From an uncultured Prevotellaceae bacterium (GTDB lineage: Bacteria > Bacteroidota > Bacteroidia > Bacteroidales > Bacteroidaceae), in contig CALFJA010000061.1 of assembly GCA_937877605.1 (NCBI GenBank), forward strand, positions 1 to 41,472: 41,472 nucleotides of DNA, read 5' to 3'. Below the pieces are notes generated by a model, which was not told the origin of the DNA, searched no databases, and worked only from the letters and a program-made list of their open reading frames with translations. Every line of letters starts with the position of its first letter. The first letter of the stretch is position 1. The position numbers and the translations under genes were made by a program. Positions 24,767-31,869 of the stretch are shown piece after piece.

Positions 24767-25957
24767 TTATAGTGAGAGTATCAGCGAAGAGTCATTGCCT
24801 CCGAAGCCAAATGCGTTGCTGAGAATGTTCCGGACGGGATGGTGAAGTTGCGTAGCGACAACCGGTACGATGCCGTTTTCCATAGCGGTGTGCCAGTTCA
24901 GATTTGCTGGAAGGAACTGGTGCTGCAATGCGAGGATGCAGAAAACGGCCTCGATGCTGCCAGATGCGCTGGTGGTATGACCTGTAAACGACTTTGTTGA
25001 AGATACAGGCGGGTGACAATTGCCAAACACATGCTTGATGGCCTGGCTCTCGCTTTCGTCGTTGTTGGGGGTGCCTGTGCCGTGGGCGTTGATGTATTGG
25101 ATGTCGGATGGCCTGAGCCCGGCCGTCAGCAGGGCTTCTTCCATGGCATGGATGGCCCCCGTTCCTTCTGGCGAAGAGGCTGTCTGGTGATAGGCATCGC
25201 AGGCATTGCCGTATCCTTTCAGGAAGCAAAGGGGAGTCACCTTGCGCTTTTCGGCCGACGAGGCTCGCTCAAGCACAAGATAGGCGGCACCCTCGCCAAG
25301 GTTCAGTCCTGCCCGGTCGCGGTCGAACGGACGGCAGGGCTGTCCGTCCAGGATCATCAATGCATTGAATCCGTTCAGGTGAAACATGGAAAGGCACTCC
25401 GAACCACCCACTACTACGATGTCGGCCAGGCCGCAACGGAGCATGTTTGCCCCTGTTATCATGGCATTTGTGGCCGACGAGCAGGCCGTGGATATGGTGG
25501 AATAGGAGGCAAACCGTCCAAACGGAGCGGCTATCATCTCTGTGCAGTCGGCGCAGTTGTGCGTTGCGATGGTTGCAATTCTGGCATCGCCGCCCGCCTC
25601 TTGGTCGTGATAGCGTTCCCGCCGGTCCATTCCTCCCACGGTGGTGGAGGAGATGAAATGCACATTGGCGAGGTCGGAAGATGAGAGCCGTGCTTCTTCC
25701 AAGGCTTCGCTGAGTGCCAAGCGTCCCATCAGTGCAGTGCGAGTGAGGTATCCGTCGTCGCTGATTCCGAGCATTTGCATCATCCCGGCATTGCTGCAAT
25801 GGACCTCCCCCACGGGAAGTTCACGATGGCGGGAGGGGAGATATTCCATCGCTCCTATGCCTGAGCGTTCTTCCTGCAGTGAAGCAAGCGTGGCGGATTT
25901 GCCTATACCTATGGCAGAAACCACCCCTGCGCCGGTGATACAGATAGGTTCGAGCAT
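24767..25957 (-). CDS. Active beta-ketoacyl-ACP synthase (ApeO-like)
   Basis: 396-residue KAS I/II-type enzyme with a complete triad: Cys159 (STACSSAT), His292 (NAHGTGTPNND) and His327 (KSFTGHTTSASG), plus the C-terminal NAFGFGGNDSS glycine-rich motif. It extends ACP-bound chains with malonyl-ACP. It lies between an ACP gene (10 nt upstream) and the chain-length-factor gene, so KS plus CLF plus ACP form a minimal type II PKS. It is cytosolic. Confidence 0.92.
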   Translation of the reverse strand: MLEPICITGAGVVSAIGIGKSATLASLQEERSGIGAMEYLPSRHRELPVGEVHCSNAGMMQMLGISDDGYLTRTALMGRLALSEALEEARLSSSDLANVHFISSTTVGGMDRRERYHDQEAGGDARIATIATHNCADCTEMIAAPFGRFASYSTISTACSSATNAMITGANMLRCGLADIVVVGGSECLSMFHLNGFNALMILDGQPCRPFDRDRAGLNLGEGAAYLVLERASSAEKRKVTPLCFLKGYGNACDAYHQTASSPEGTGAIHAMEEALLTAGLRPSDIQYINAHGTGTPNNDESESQAIKHVFGNCHPPVSSTKSFTGHTTSASGSIEAVFCILALQHQFLPANLNWHTAMENGIVPVVATQLHHPVRNILSNAFGFGGNDSSLILSL

Positions 25958-25967
25958 CTGGATGGAT

Positions 25968-26225
25968 TTATTTCGTGCGGTTTTCGGTAATGAACTGCGC
26001 CATTACATTGACCGACTTGAACACCTCTTTGCCCTTTCCGGGGTCTTTGAGCTTGATTCCATACTTGCGATCGATGAGGACTATCAGTTCCAAAGCGTCG
26101 ATGGAGTCCAACCCCAGGCCGCTTCCGAACAATGGGGCATCGGCATCGATGTCCTCAGGGGTAATGTCTTCGAGGTTCAATGCCTCGATAATTTCCTTTT
26201 TTAATTCTAAAACTAATTCTTCCAT
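25968..26225 (-). CDS. Acyl carrier protein in the KS/CLF set
   Basis: 85 residues. Phosphopantetheine Ser41 in GLGLDSIDALELIVLID, the classic DSxD/E-L motif with a conserved helix II. It has an N-terminal helix (ELVLELKKEIIEAL) and helix III KGKEVFKSVNVMAQFI. Flanked by the KS (24767) and the half-size KS-like gene (26237), it is the likely carrier for polyene chain growth. One of three ACPs in the operon. Confidence 0.92.
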   Translation of the reverse strand: MEELVLELKKEIIEALNLEDITPEDIDADAPLFGSGLGLDSIDALELIVLIDRKYGIKLKDPGKGKEVFKSVNVMAQFITENRTK

Positions 26226-26236
26226 AGTTTGGTTTT

Positions 26237-26821
26237 CTATTTTTTGATTATCAATTTCATGTCTGCTTCAAAGTGCTGTGTGTCGTAGAAATCGACCCAG
26301 CCGATGAGTATGCTGCTTGTTCCTTGGTCGGCAAAGGCTGCCGCTGCCATTTCCTTCAGGCCGTACGGGGAGCCGGGACCTGCCACAAAGAACGATGTCT
26401 CGCCATGATATTTGTTGCGAATGGCAATTTCTCCCGTTACGATGTTGGGCAGTGTGTAGACAAACAAGGCAGGGCTTGGAAAGAAGTTCGCCTCGTCGGC
26501 AATGGTGGCTTGATAGCGGTGGTCGGCCTCAATGGACCCGCTTCGGTTGCAGAGAACTACAGCGCGGTCGTCACGGTCGGTGAATCGCTCTTCATCCACC
26601 GACTGCAGCAGCAGTTCCGAGGCAATGAATCCAAGTTTGCATAGCCCGTCCATCTTGAAAAACTTCGGGTAGTCGTTCACATATCGGCGATAGAGATCGT
26701 GCAGCAGGTCTGCGCCGGCAGAGCCGGTTCCTACGGGTTGTCCGTTCAGAAGTGCACCGCTGGGTGTTATCTTGATTTCGGCCAATATGTGACACATAGG
26801 TTTTCCTTTCATTGTTCTCAT
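26237..26821 (-). CDS. Half-size ketosynthase-like protein without active site
   Basis: 194 residues resembling only the N-terminal half of a ketosynthase: DGLCKLGFIASELLLQ helix, RAVVLCNRSGSIEADHRYQATI, then FFPSPALFVYTLPNIVTGEIAIRNKYHGETSFFVAG. The expected TACSS elbow is replaced by HGETSFFV, and the C-terminal half with the two His motifs is absent. It starts at ATG 26821, overlapping the upstream KS stop by 4 nt, so coupled translation with KS 26818 is likely and the two may form a pair. I consider it an intact specialised protein rather than a fragment, because it ends cleanly before a well-placed ACP. Function unknown; a chain-length or docking role is possible. Confidence 0.75.
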   Translation of the reverse strand: MRTMKGKPMCHILAEIKITPSGALLNGQPVGTGSAGADLLHDLYRRYVNDYPKFFKMDGLCKLGFIASELLLQSVDEERFTDRDDRAVVLCNRSGSIEADHRYQATIADEANFFPSPALFVYTLPNIVTGEIAIRNKYHGETSFFVAGPGSPYGLKEMAAAAFADQGTSSILIGWVDFYDTQHFEADMKLIIKK

Positions 26822-28002
26822 CTGGTCGGTGTGTGTTCTTTCCTGAACAGCAGTGCGGCATTGCCTCCTCCGAAGCCCGAGAGCAGCTTCACGAAATTTT
26901 TCTTCGTGGTTGTGCGGTGTTGGGAAGAGAGGTTTATCCTTCTGCTTACGCCCAACTCGGAATATCCTCGGGTCCCGAGCACTACGCCGTGGTCGGCAGC
27001 GTGCATCGAGACGATGCTCTCCAGTATGCCGGCAGCCCCCATCGTGTGTCCGTAATAGCCTTTCAGTCCGTTGACGGGAACCTGGTTCAGTCCTGCGCGG
27101 TCTATAGCCACGGCTTCCATCTCATCGTTGAAGAGCGTGGCTGTGCCGTGGGCGTTGATGAAGGCAAGACTTCCCTGGTCCTCGTCCTTGAGCACCTGCT
27201 GTAGGGCTCGGTAGCATCCTTCTGCCGTTCGCGACGGTCCCGACACATGAAAGGCGTCGTTGCGTATTGCTCCCTTGTCCAGGAGCCATTGTCCTGTCAT
27301 GCTTTCCTCGTCGGGCTGTTGCCCTTGGAAGACGATGGTGGCCGCCGCCTCGCCCAGATTGATACCCAGCCTTTCCTCGTCGAAGGGCCGGCATGGCTCG
27401 GCAGAGAGCGCCTGCAGCGATTGGAAACCGGAGATGATGAATGGCGAAAGCACATCGGCACCGGTCACAACGACCGTGTCGTACATGCCCAGTGCAATCA
27501 TTCGCATGGCTTCTATCTGGGCACTGCTGCCGGAGATGCAGGCATTCGACACCACAAGCGGGTTGTTCGGATTGCCCAGAAAGTGAGCAATGGCCTTGGC
27601 CGACTCGCCCAGCAACACTCTGTTTTCGGGGATGTCGGGTACGGGCTGTCTGAGAAGGTCGACATTGCCTTTGGTCGACGAGAGCATGAGCAGGGTGCGC
27701 TCCGAGGTGATGTCGGCTCCGCACACGGCAAGTGCTTTCTTCACCGACAGCAGGACAATCCTCTCGAAAAGGGTGAAGTGCCCTTCAATAGCCTCCCTGG
27801 CACATTCCTCCGACACGGTGTCGCAGTCGAGAAACGATGCTGCGAAGGGCGTGGGCAGGTTCCATAGGCCTTCATACCGTTGCAGGGCGGACTTGCCTTC
27901 CACGACGGCAGCATAGTTCTCGGCGGAGGAAAGCCCCAGTGCCGAGACAATGTTGTCGGCCACGACGGCTACTTTTCTACGGCTTCCCATTGCGCTTTCC
28001 AT
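26818..28002 (-). CDS. Second active beta-ketoacyl-ACP synthase
   Basis: 394-residue KAS-type protein; the alternative start Met5 at 27990 (MGSRRKVAVV) is equally plausible, and both overlap the thioesterase gene slightly. Triad: Cys155 (SNACISGSSAQ), His285 (NAHGTATLFND) and His319 (KGYYGHTMGAAG). The Cys elbow differs from the usual TACSS, and the N-terminus is divergent (VAVVADNIVSALG), suggesting a specialised KS, perhaps for the first or last elongation step. It is followed, overlapping by 4 nt, by the half-size KS-like gene. Confidence 0.89.
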   Translation of the reverse strand: MESAMGSRRKVAVVADNIVSALGLSSAENYAAVVEGKSALQRYEGLWNLPTPFAASFLDCDTVSEECAREAIEGHFTLFERIVLLSVKKALAVCGADITSERTLLMLSSTKGNVDLLRQPVPDIPENRVLLGESAKAIAHFLGNPNNPLVVSNACISGSSAQIEAMRMIALGMYDTVVVTGADVLSPFIISGFQSLQALSAEPCRPFDEERLGINLGEAAATIVFQGQQPDEESMTGQWLLDKGAIRNDAFHVSGPSRTAEGCYRALQQVLKDEDQGSLAFINAHGTATLFNDEMEAVAIDRAGLNQVPVNGLKGYYGHTMGAAGILESIVSMHAADHGVVLGTRGYSELGVSRRINLSSQHRTTTKKNFVKLLSGFGGGNAALLFRKEHTPTR

Positions 28003-28391
28003 TGTTCGTAGAATGCAGGTGTGGTCCAGACCAGTTCGTAGTTGCGGTCCATGAACACCTGGACGGAGTGCCCCGTAGCCATGACTTCGCCATCAGCGTT
28101 GCGGATTTCGTAGTCGAAAACAATCTTTGCGGCGTCGGTAGGGCGGTAGACAATGGTTATTTCAGGCTCCATCCCATAGGTGAGGGGACGCTTGTATTGG
28201 AAGGAAAGGTCGACCAAAGGGGCAAAGAAACCGTTGCTTTCAATCAGGTTGTAGCTCAGTCCGAATACTTCGCCGAACCTTTCGCGGGCATCCTCGAAAT
28301 ACTTTGCATAGGAGCCATGCCATACAACGCGCATGGCATCTACCTCGCTGAAGCGGATTCTGAAGGGCAGACTTGTCTGGAGCGTTCTCAT
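27969..28391 (-). CDS. 4HBT-type hotdog acyl-ACP/CoA thioesterase
   Basis: 140 residues with the YbgC/4-hydroxybenzoyl-CoA thioesterase signature: FRIRFSEVDAMRVVWHGSYAKYFEDARERF (catalytic Asp in EVDAM) and LVDLSFQYKRPLTYG. It would release or proof-read acyl chains from an ACP, as the ApeK thioesterase does in characterised aryl-polyene pathways. It ends inside the start of the KS at 26818 and begins 15 nt after the dehydratase at 28407. Confidence 0.88.
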   Translation of the reverse strand: MRTLQTSLPFRIRFSEVDAMRVVWHGSYAKYFEDARERFGEVFGLSYNLIESNGFFAPLVDLSFQYKRPLTYGMEPEITIVYRPTDAAKIVFDYEIRNADGEVMATGHSVQVFMDRNYELVWTTPAFYEQWKAQWEAVEK

Positions 28392-28406
28392 TTTGCGGTG
28401 TTTGTG

Positions 28407-28853
28407 TTATCCATTAGCAAGTTCCGAGGCTTCCATGTCGGTCAGGGCAATCTTGATGAGAGCCGTGGCAAGGACTTCTTCGCCGGCCCGCATGGTTACT
28501 TCTGCCAGGGTCAGGTGGAATACATCCTCAAGGATGTGGACATGGATGGTCAGTTCCTCGCCCAGGCGTGGCTGGCGGTGGATGACGCAGTTGCGTATAT
28601 CGCCGATGTAACCAATCTTTATCGACTCGTTGCGCATGCGGTTGATGCATCCCATACGGGCAGCACACGACTGTGCAATGCTCTCGATGATGCCCGATGG
28701 CGACAGGAGTCCGCCGTCCAGGAAGATGTTGTCGGGCTGGATGGTGAACTTATTCACGGCATCGACCATGTCGCAATGCTCCACATAATCCACCATGACA
28801 AAGGGCGGACGCTGCGGAATGAGACTGGTAATGGGTATTTCGCGCAGGTTCAT
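28407..28853 (-). CDS. ApeP-like hotdog dehydratase subunit
   Basis: 148-residue hotdog protein starting with the FabZ/FabA-like LIPQRPPFVMVDYV. The central segment reads NIFLDGGLLSPSGIIESIAQSCAAR. The Glu of the active site (GIIESIAQ) is kept, but the His of the canonical HFPGHPxxPG motif is absent. That is the reverse of the partner at 21891. It would pair with that partner to form one composite active site for dehydrating beta-hydroxyacyl-ACPs. It lies 10 nt after an ACP gene. Confidence 0.83.
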   Translation of the reverse strand: MNLREIPITSLIPQRPPFVMVDYVEHCDMVDAVNKFTIQPDNIFLDGGLLSPSGIIESIAQSCAARMGCINRMRNESIKIGYIGDIRNCVIHRQPRLGEELTIHVHILEDVFHLTLAEVTMRAGEEVLATALIKIALTDMEASELANG

Positions 28854-28863
28854 GACTGACGGT

Positions 28864-29106
28864 TTAGGCCATCTCAGACTCGATGTAGTCGTAGAACTGG
28901 GCCAGGGTCTTCACCTCGGCCATGCGTTGTGGATTCAGTTTGAAACCGAAATTCTTCTCCACAATGACCACGATGTCGACATAGTCCAGGCTGTCGATAC
29001 CCATATCTTCCTTCAGCAGGGCCTCGGGAAAGATGTTTTCTTCGTCAATTTCAAGGTCGTCAATGAGAAACGCCTTTACTTTTTCTTCAATTTCTGTACG
29101 ATTCAT
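28864..29106 (-). CDS. Acyl carrier protein heading the second half of the operon
   Basis: 80 residues from ATG 29106 (MNRTEIEEKVKAFLIDDLEI); the frame upstream is AT-rich leader and is rejected. Phosphopantetheine Ser39 in MGIDSLDYVDIVVIVEKNFG. It is strongly acidic like other type II ACPs. A 186-bp gap with tandem repeats separates it from the acyltransferase upstream, the longest gap in the cluster, so a promoter may lie there. Confidence 0.9.
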   Translation of the reverse strand: MNRTEIEEKVKAFLIDDLEIDEENIFPEALLKEDMGIDSLDYVDIVVIVEKNFGFKLNPQRMAEVKTLAQFYDYIESEMA

Positions 29107-29204
29107 AAAATGTATTTTTATTAAATGATTATGTATATTTATCAAACTGCGGCTTGACTCCCAAGTGTTTGATTATCAGCATTTTTGCACCGCCATTCCA
29201 AGAA

Positions 29205-29290
29205 CTAGGCTCTTGCAGTGCGAAAGCTAGGCTCTTGCGGTGCAAAACCTAGGCTTTTATCATGCGAAACCCAGGCTTTTGGAAATCAGC
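29205..29290. repeat. Four 22-bp tandem repeats in the largest intra-cluster gap
   Basis: Contiguous units at 29205-29226, 29227-29248, 29249-29270 and a partial 29271-29290. Each begins CTAGGCT (CCAGGCT in the last), and the first three end with a TGCxAAA(G/C) block. Units 1 and 2 differ at only a few positions; units 3 and 4 diverge more. The array lies directly downstream of the acyltransferase stop (29293) and about 100 nt before the ACP start. On the minus strand each unit carries TAG-G/C-TTT-like words close to the Bacteroidetes -7 box, but none is an exact match. Confidence 0.8.
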
Positions 29291-29292
29291 TG

Positions 29293-30171
29293 CTACTGAG
29301 TCCAAAAATCAAAATAATTATACCATTGTGCCGGATACATCCTTACGATGCGCTCCAGCTCCCTCACATAGTTGGCAGAGAGCTGCTCTATCTGCTGTTT
29401 CCTCGGTGCCGACTTGTCGTATTCGAGGGGAACGACATATATCTTGTATTTGTTGGCGCCCGTTTTCATGCAATGCACCACGAGAGCGTCCACCCCGTGC
29501 AAGGCAATCACCTGGAAGGGGCCGACGGGAAGGTGTGCCTTGCAGCCCAGGAAAGTCTGCTCCACAAATTTCTGCGAGCCCCAGATGCGGTCGGCCGGGA
29601 TGCTCACGGTCTCGCCGTTGCCCAGTGCCGTGTTGATGGCAAAGAGGTGGCTCATGTCCTCCTTGATGGGTATCATGTGAATATGGCTGCAGGAAAAGAG
29701 TTTCTCACGGTTGTTCATCACCTCCTCCTTCTCGCCGAAGTAGACCAAAGCGTTGAATTTCTTCTTCTCAGCCACCAGCGAATAGCCGGCTATCTCGTAG
29801 TTGCCCACATGTGAGCTGAGCTGCACGAAGCCCTCGGAAAGGTCGGCCAGGCGCAGGAAGTTGTCGTACCCTTCCAGTTCGATGTCGAACCGGCGGCCGG
29901 CATACATGGCAAACTTGTCTATCACTGCCTGGGCAAACAGACAGTGATTCTTGTAGGTCAGCCGGAAGGAATCCCACGCCGAGCGCCCCATCTTCTCGCG
30001 GAAATAGCGGTAGATGTGCCTGAAACCAGGCCGGAAGAGCGTGGGCGGAACCACAAAGACATAGGCGATGGCATATATGCATCGCATGTTTGCGCTCCGG
30101 AGCAATGCTATCAGCCAACGATGCATCAGTCCGTTGCCGCCGGTCGTGCCTGCCCATTTCTTCTCTGCCAT
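29293..30171 (-). CDS. LpxL/HtrB-like acyltransferase 1
   Basis: 292 residues of the lysophospholipid/lipid A acyltransferase family. It has an N-terminal membrane segment (about 28-50), then the family catalytic H-x4-E as SSHVGNYEIAG, and DRIWGSQKFVEQTFLG. The C-terminal PAQWYNYFDFW matches the H/P-Q-W-F/Y box of LpxL-like enzymes. It is clearly paralogous to the gene at 31870: both share TYKNHCLFxQxVIDKFAxYAG and the Q-W-Y/F-NYF tail. It would acylate a lipid or hydroxyl from an acyl-ACP at the inner membrane, possibly adding the polyene chain (inference). Confidence 0.88.
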   Translation of the reverse strand: MAEKKWAGTTGGNGLMHRWLIALLRSANMRCIYAIAYVFVVPPTLFRPGFRHIYRYFREKMGRSAWDSFRLTYKNHCLFAQAVIDKFAMYAGRRFDIELEGYDNFLRLADLSEGFVQLSSHVGNYEIAGYSLVAEKKKFNALVYFGEKEEVMNNREKLFSCSHIHMIPIKEDMSHLFAINTALGNGETVSIPADRIWGSQKFVEQTFLGCKAHLPVGPFQVIALHGVDALVVHCMKTGANKYKIYVVPLEYDKSAPRKQQIEQLSANYVRELERIVRMYPAQWYNYFDFWTQ

Positions 30172-30186
30172 TCGACGGGTTGCCGT

Positions 30187-31296
30187 TTAGTCGTTCTTTT
30201 TCCTCACCACCAGGATGGAATGGCCCTGTCCAAGGTAGTCGTATATCTTTTCTATCTCCAGTCCGGCCGCCTCGATGCAGCGTTCCATGTCCTCGGTGTT
30301 GTACATTTTCGAGTTGCCGTTGGCCATGGCAGTGAAGTAGAGGCTGGTCATGGTAAGGCAGAAGGCCGCCGACTCGAAGCGCTGTCGGTCCCACAGGGTC
30401 TCCATGATGAAGATGCGCGTGTTTCCCGTCATTGCTTCTTTTGCCCGTTTCAGGATGCTGACAATCTCGTCCATGCTGAAACAGTCGAGGAACTGGCTCA
30501 TCCATATGGCGTCGAGTTCTCCCTCCGGCTTGGGAAAGTGTGCGTTTCCATCCAAGAGATTTATCCCCCCCCCAACTATGCGTTCGGCACCTGGCTTTCC
30601 TTTCACATTCTCCTGCATCATGGCAATCTGCTGCGGCAGGTCGAGAATGGTCACTTTCACATCGGGATTGTAGGCTACGCACTGCAAAGCCCACTTCCCC
30701 GTGTTGCCGCCTACATCGTAGAGCGACTTCACATGGTGCTCGTCAAAAATCACTTTAAGTGCCGACGGGAACGAAGAGTCGCTGTAGAAATGGTCGAAGG
30801 CAAACCAACTCTTCTTCACCTGCTCTGGCAACGACGACAGACCTTCGTACAGCGTCGACCATCCGCCGAAGTGTTCCAGCCCGGCCGGGCGTCCCTCTTC
30901 CAGCGCCTTGTCCAGATGGAAAAGTCCTTCGTAGTTCACATCGTGGTTGAAATCGAGGTTCACGCGGGTTGCCGGGTCGTTCAGCAGGAACCAGCCCACC
31001 TTGGACATGGTGTATCTGTCGCTCTCCGTGTCTACCAGAATGGTGCCGATGCAGAGCGAAGCCTCCAAAAGACACTTCACGGCGTAGTCCGAAAGCCCCG
31101 TCGCTTGCACGATTTCCTGGCGCGTGAGACCCTCTTTCGAGTCGCCGATTAGTTCCAGGATGCCGTATTTCACCATGAGGCGCGATGCCTGGAACACCAC
31201 GGGCCCCCAGGCAATGAACTCCGCCAGCCGCTGGGACTCCAGCGTCGGGTACTGCTCTTTGGTATAGCGCTTCTCTAAATCAGGAAAAAGTTTCAT
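30187..31296 (-). CDS. SAM-dependent O-methyltransferase
   Basis: 369 residues. The N-terminal winged-helix dimerisation domain (GILELIGDSKEGLTRQEIVQATGLSDYAVKCLLEA) is followed by the class I methyltransferase domain with SAM motif I LYDVGGNTGKWAL (around residue 195) and motif II VTILDLPQQIAMM. This is the O-methyltransferase family 2 (acetylserotonin/caffeate OMT-like) organisation. It probably methylates a phenolic hydroxyl of the aryl head group or resorcinol (inference). The coding strand contains nine consecutive G at 30565-30573, encoding Gly-Gly-Gly in IVGGGINLLDG. The length is intact in this sequence. Confidence 0.88.
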   Translation of the reverse strand: MKLFPDLEKRYTKEQYPTLESQRLAEFIAWGPVVFQASRLMVKYGILELIGDSKEGLTRQEIVQATGLSDYAVKCLLEASLCIGTILVDTESDRYTMSKVGWFLLNDPATRVNLDFNHDVNYEGLFHLDKALEEGRPAGLEHFGGWSTLYEGLSSLPEQVKKSWFAFDHFYSDSSFPSALKVIFDEHHVKSLYDVGGNTGKWALQCVAYNPDVKVTILDLPQQIAMMQENVKGKPGAERIVGGGINLLDGNAHFPKPEGELDAIWMSQFLDCFSMDEIVSILKRAKEAMTGNTRIFIMETLWDRQRFESAAFCLTMTSLYFTAMANGNSKMYNTEDMERCIEAAGLEIEKIYDYLGQGHSILVVRKKND

Positions 31297-31308
31297 TCAA
31301 AAAAAGGT

Positions 31309-31835
31309 CTATTTAATTTTAGCCAGCCGTTTTGCCAAGAGTGCAAAAGTCTTTCCTAATGCTTCTTTGCGCACATAGTCAACGCCGTCTTCTGCCTCTT
31401 CAATATTGATTTCGGCTATGACTTTGCCCTTGGGGGCTTCAACGATTTTCAGCTTGCCCCAGAACTTGGCCTCTGTTCGCGGACCGTAGCCCATCACATT
31501 GACATGGTCATCGACATTGGTGACGGTAAGTACAAATTTATACTTGGCCCCTTTCGCGCCTTTCTGCAGCTGGATGCCCTTCGACTTGTCGTTGAATGCT
31601 TCGATGAACTTACTCTCGCAGTCCGACTTTATGAAACTCCAGTCTTTGCCAAACTCGGCAGATGCGGCCTTCCTGTTGTCAAACTTGGTCTTCAGTCTAT
31701 CACTAAGACAGCCGCAGCCTTCTGCTTCATGAAGTCTTTCAGGTTCTCTTTCGTGTTGACCACTTTCAATGGGTTCCCGGCAAATGCCGACACACCGATC
31801 AGCACTGCACAAATGGTGAATAATACGCGTTTCAT
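31309..31835 (-). pseudogene. Secreted protein gene with single-base frameshift
   Basis: From ATG 31835 the frame encodes a good signal peptide (MKRVLFTICAVLIGVSAFAG) and a mature start to AAAVLVID, then stops at TGA 31691-31693. The -1 frame continues without interruption from there (KTKFDNRKAASAEFGKDW...) to the stop at 31309. Adding one G after GACTG would read DWKTKFD and restore an approximately 175-residue protein. The 504-nt frame starting at 31812 is therefore only part of the gene. No slippery heptamer is seen, so this is likely a mutation or a sequencing error rather than programmed frameshifting. The restored protein resembles the one at 6153. Product unknown; probably periplasmic. 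Confidence 0.8.
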
Positions 31836-31869
31836 GGTAAAAAAGGTTATTTGGTGAATGATTTGTTTT

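Noticed and set aside
29205..29290. CRISPR array
   Set aside because: The 22-bp units are directly contiguous with no unique spacers, and no cas gene is near.
31685..31700. Programmed ribosomal frameshift in the secreted protein gene
   Set aside because: There is no slippery heptamer, no RF2-like CTTTGA context and no obvious downstream structure; simple loss of one G explains it better.
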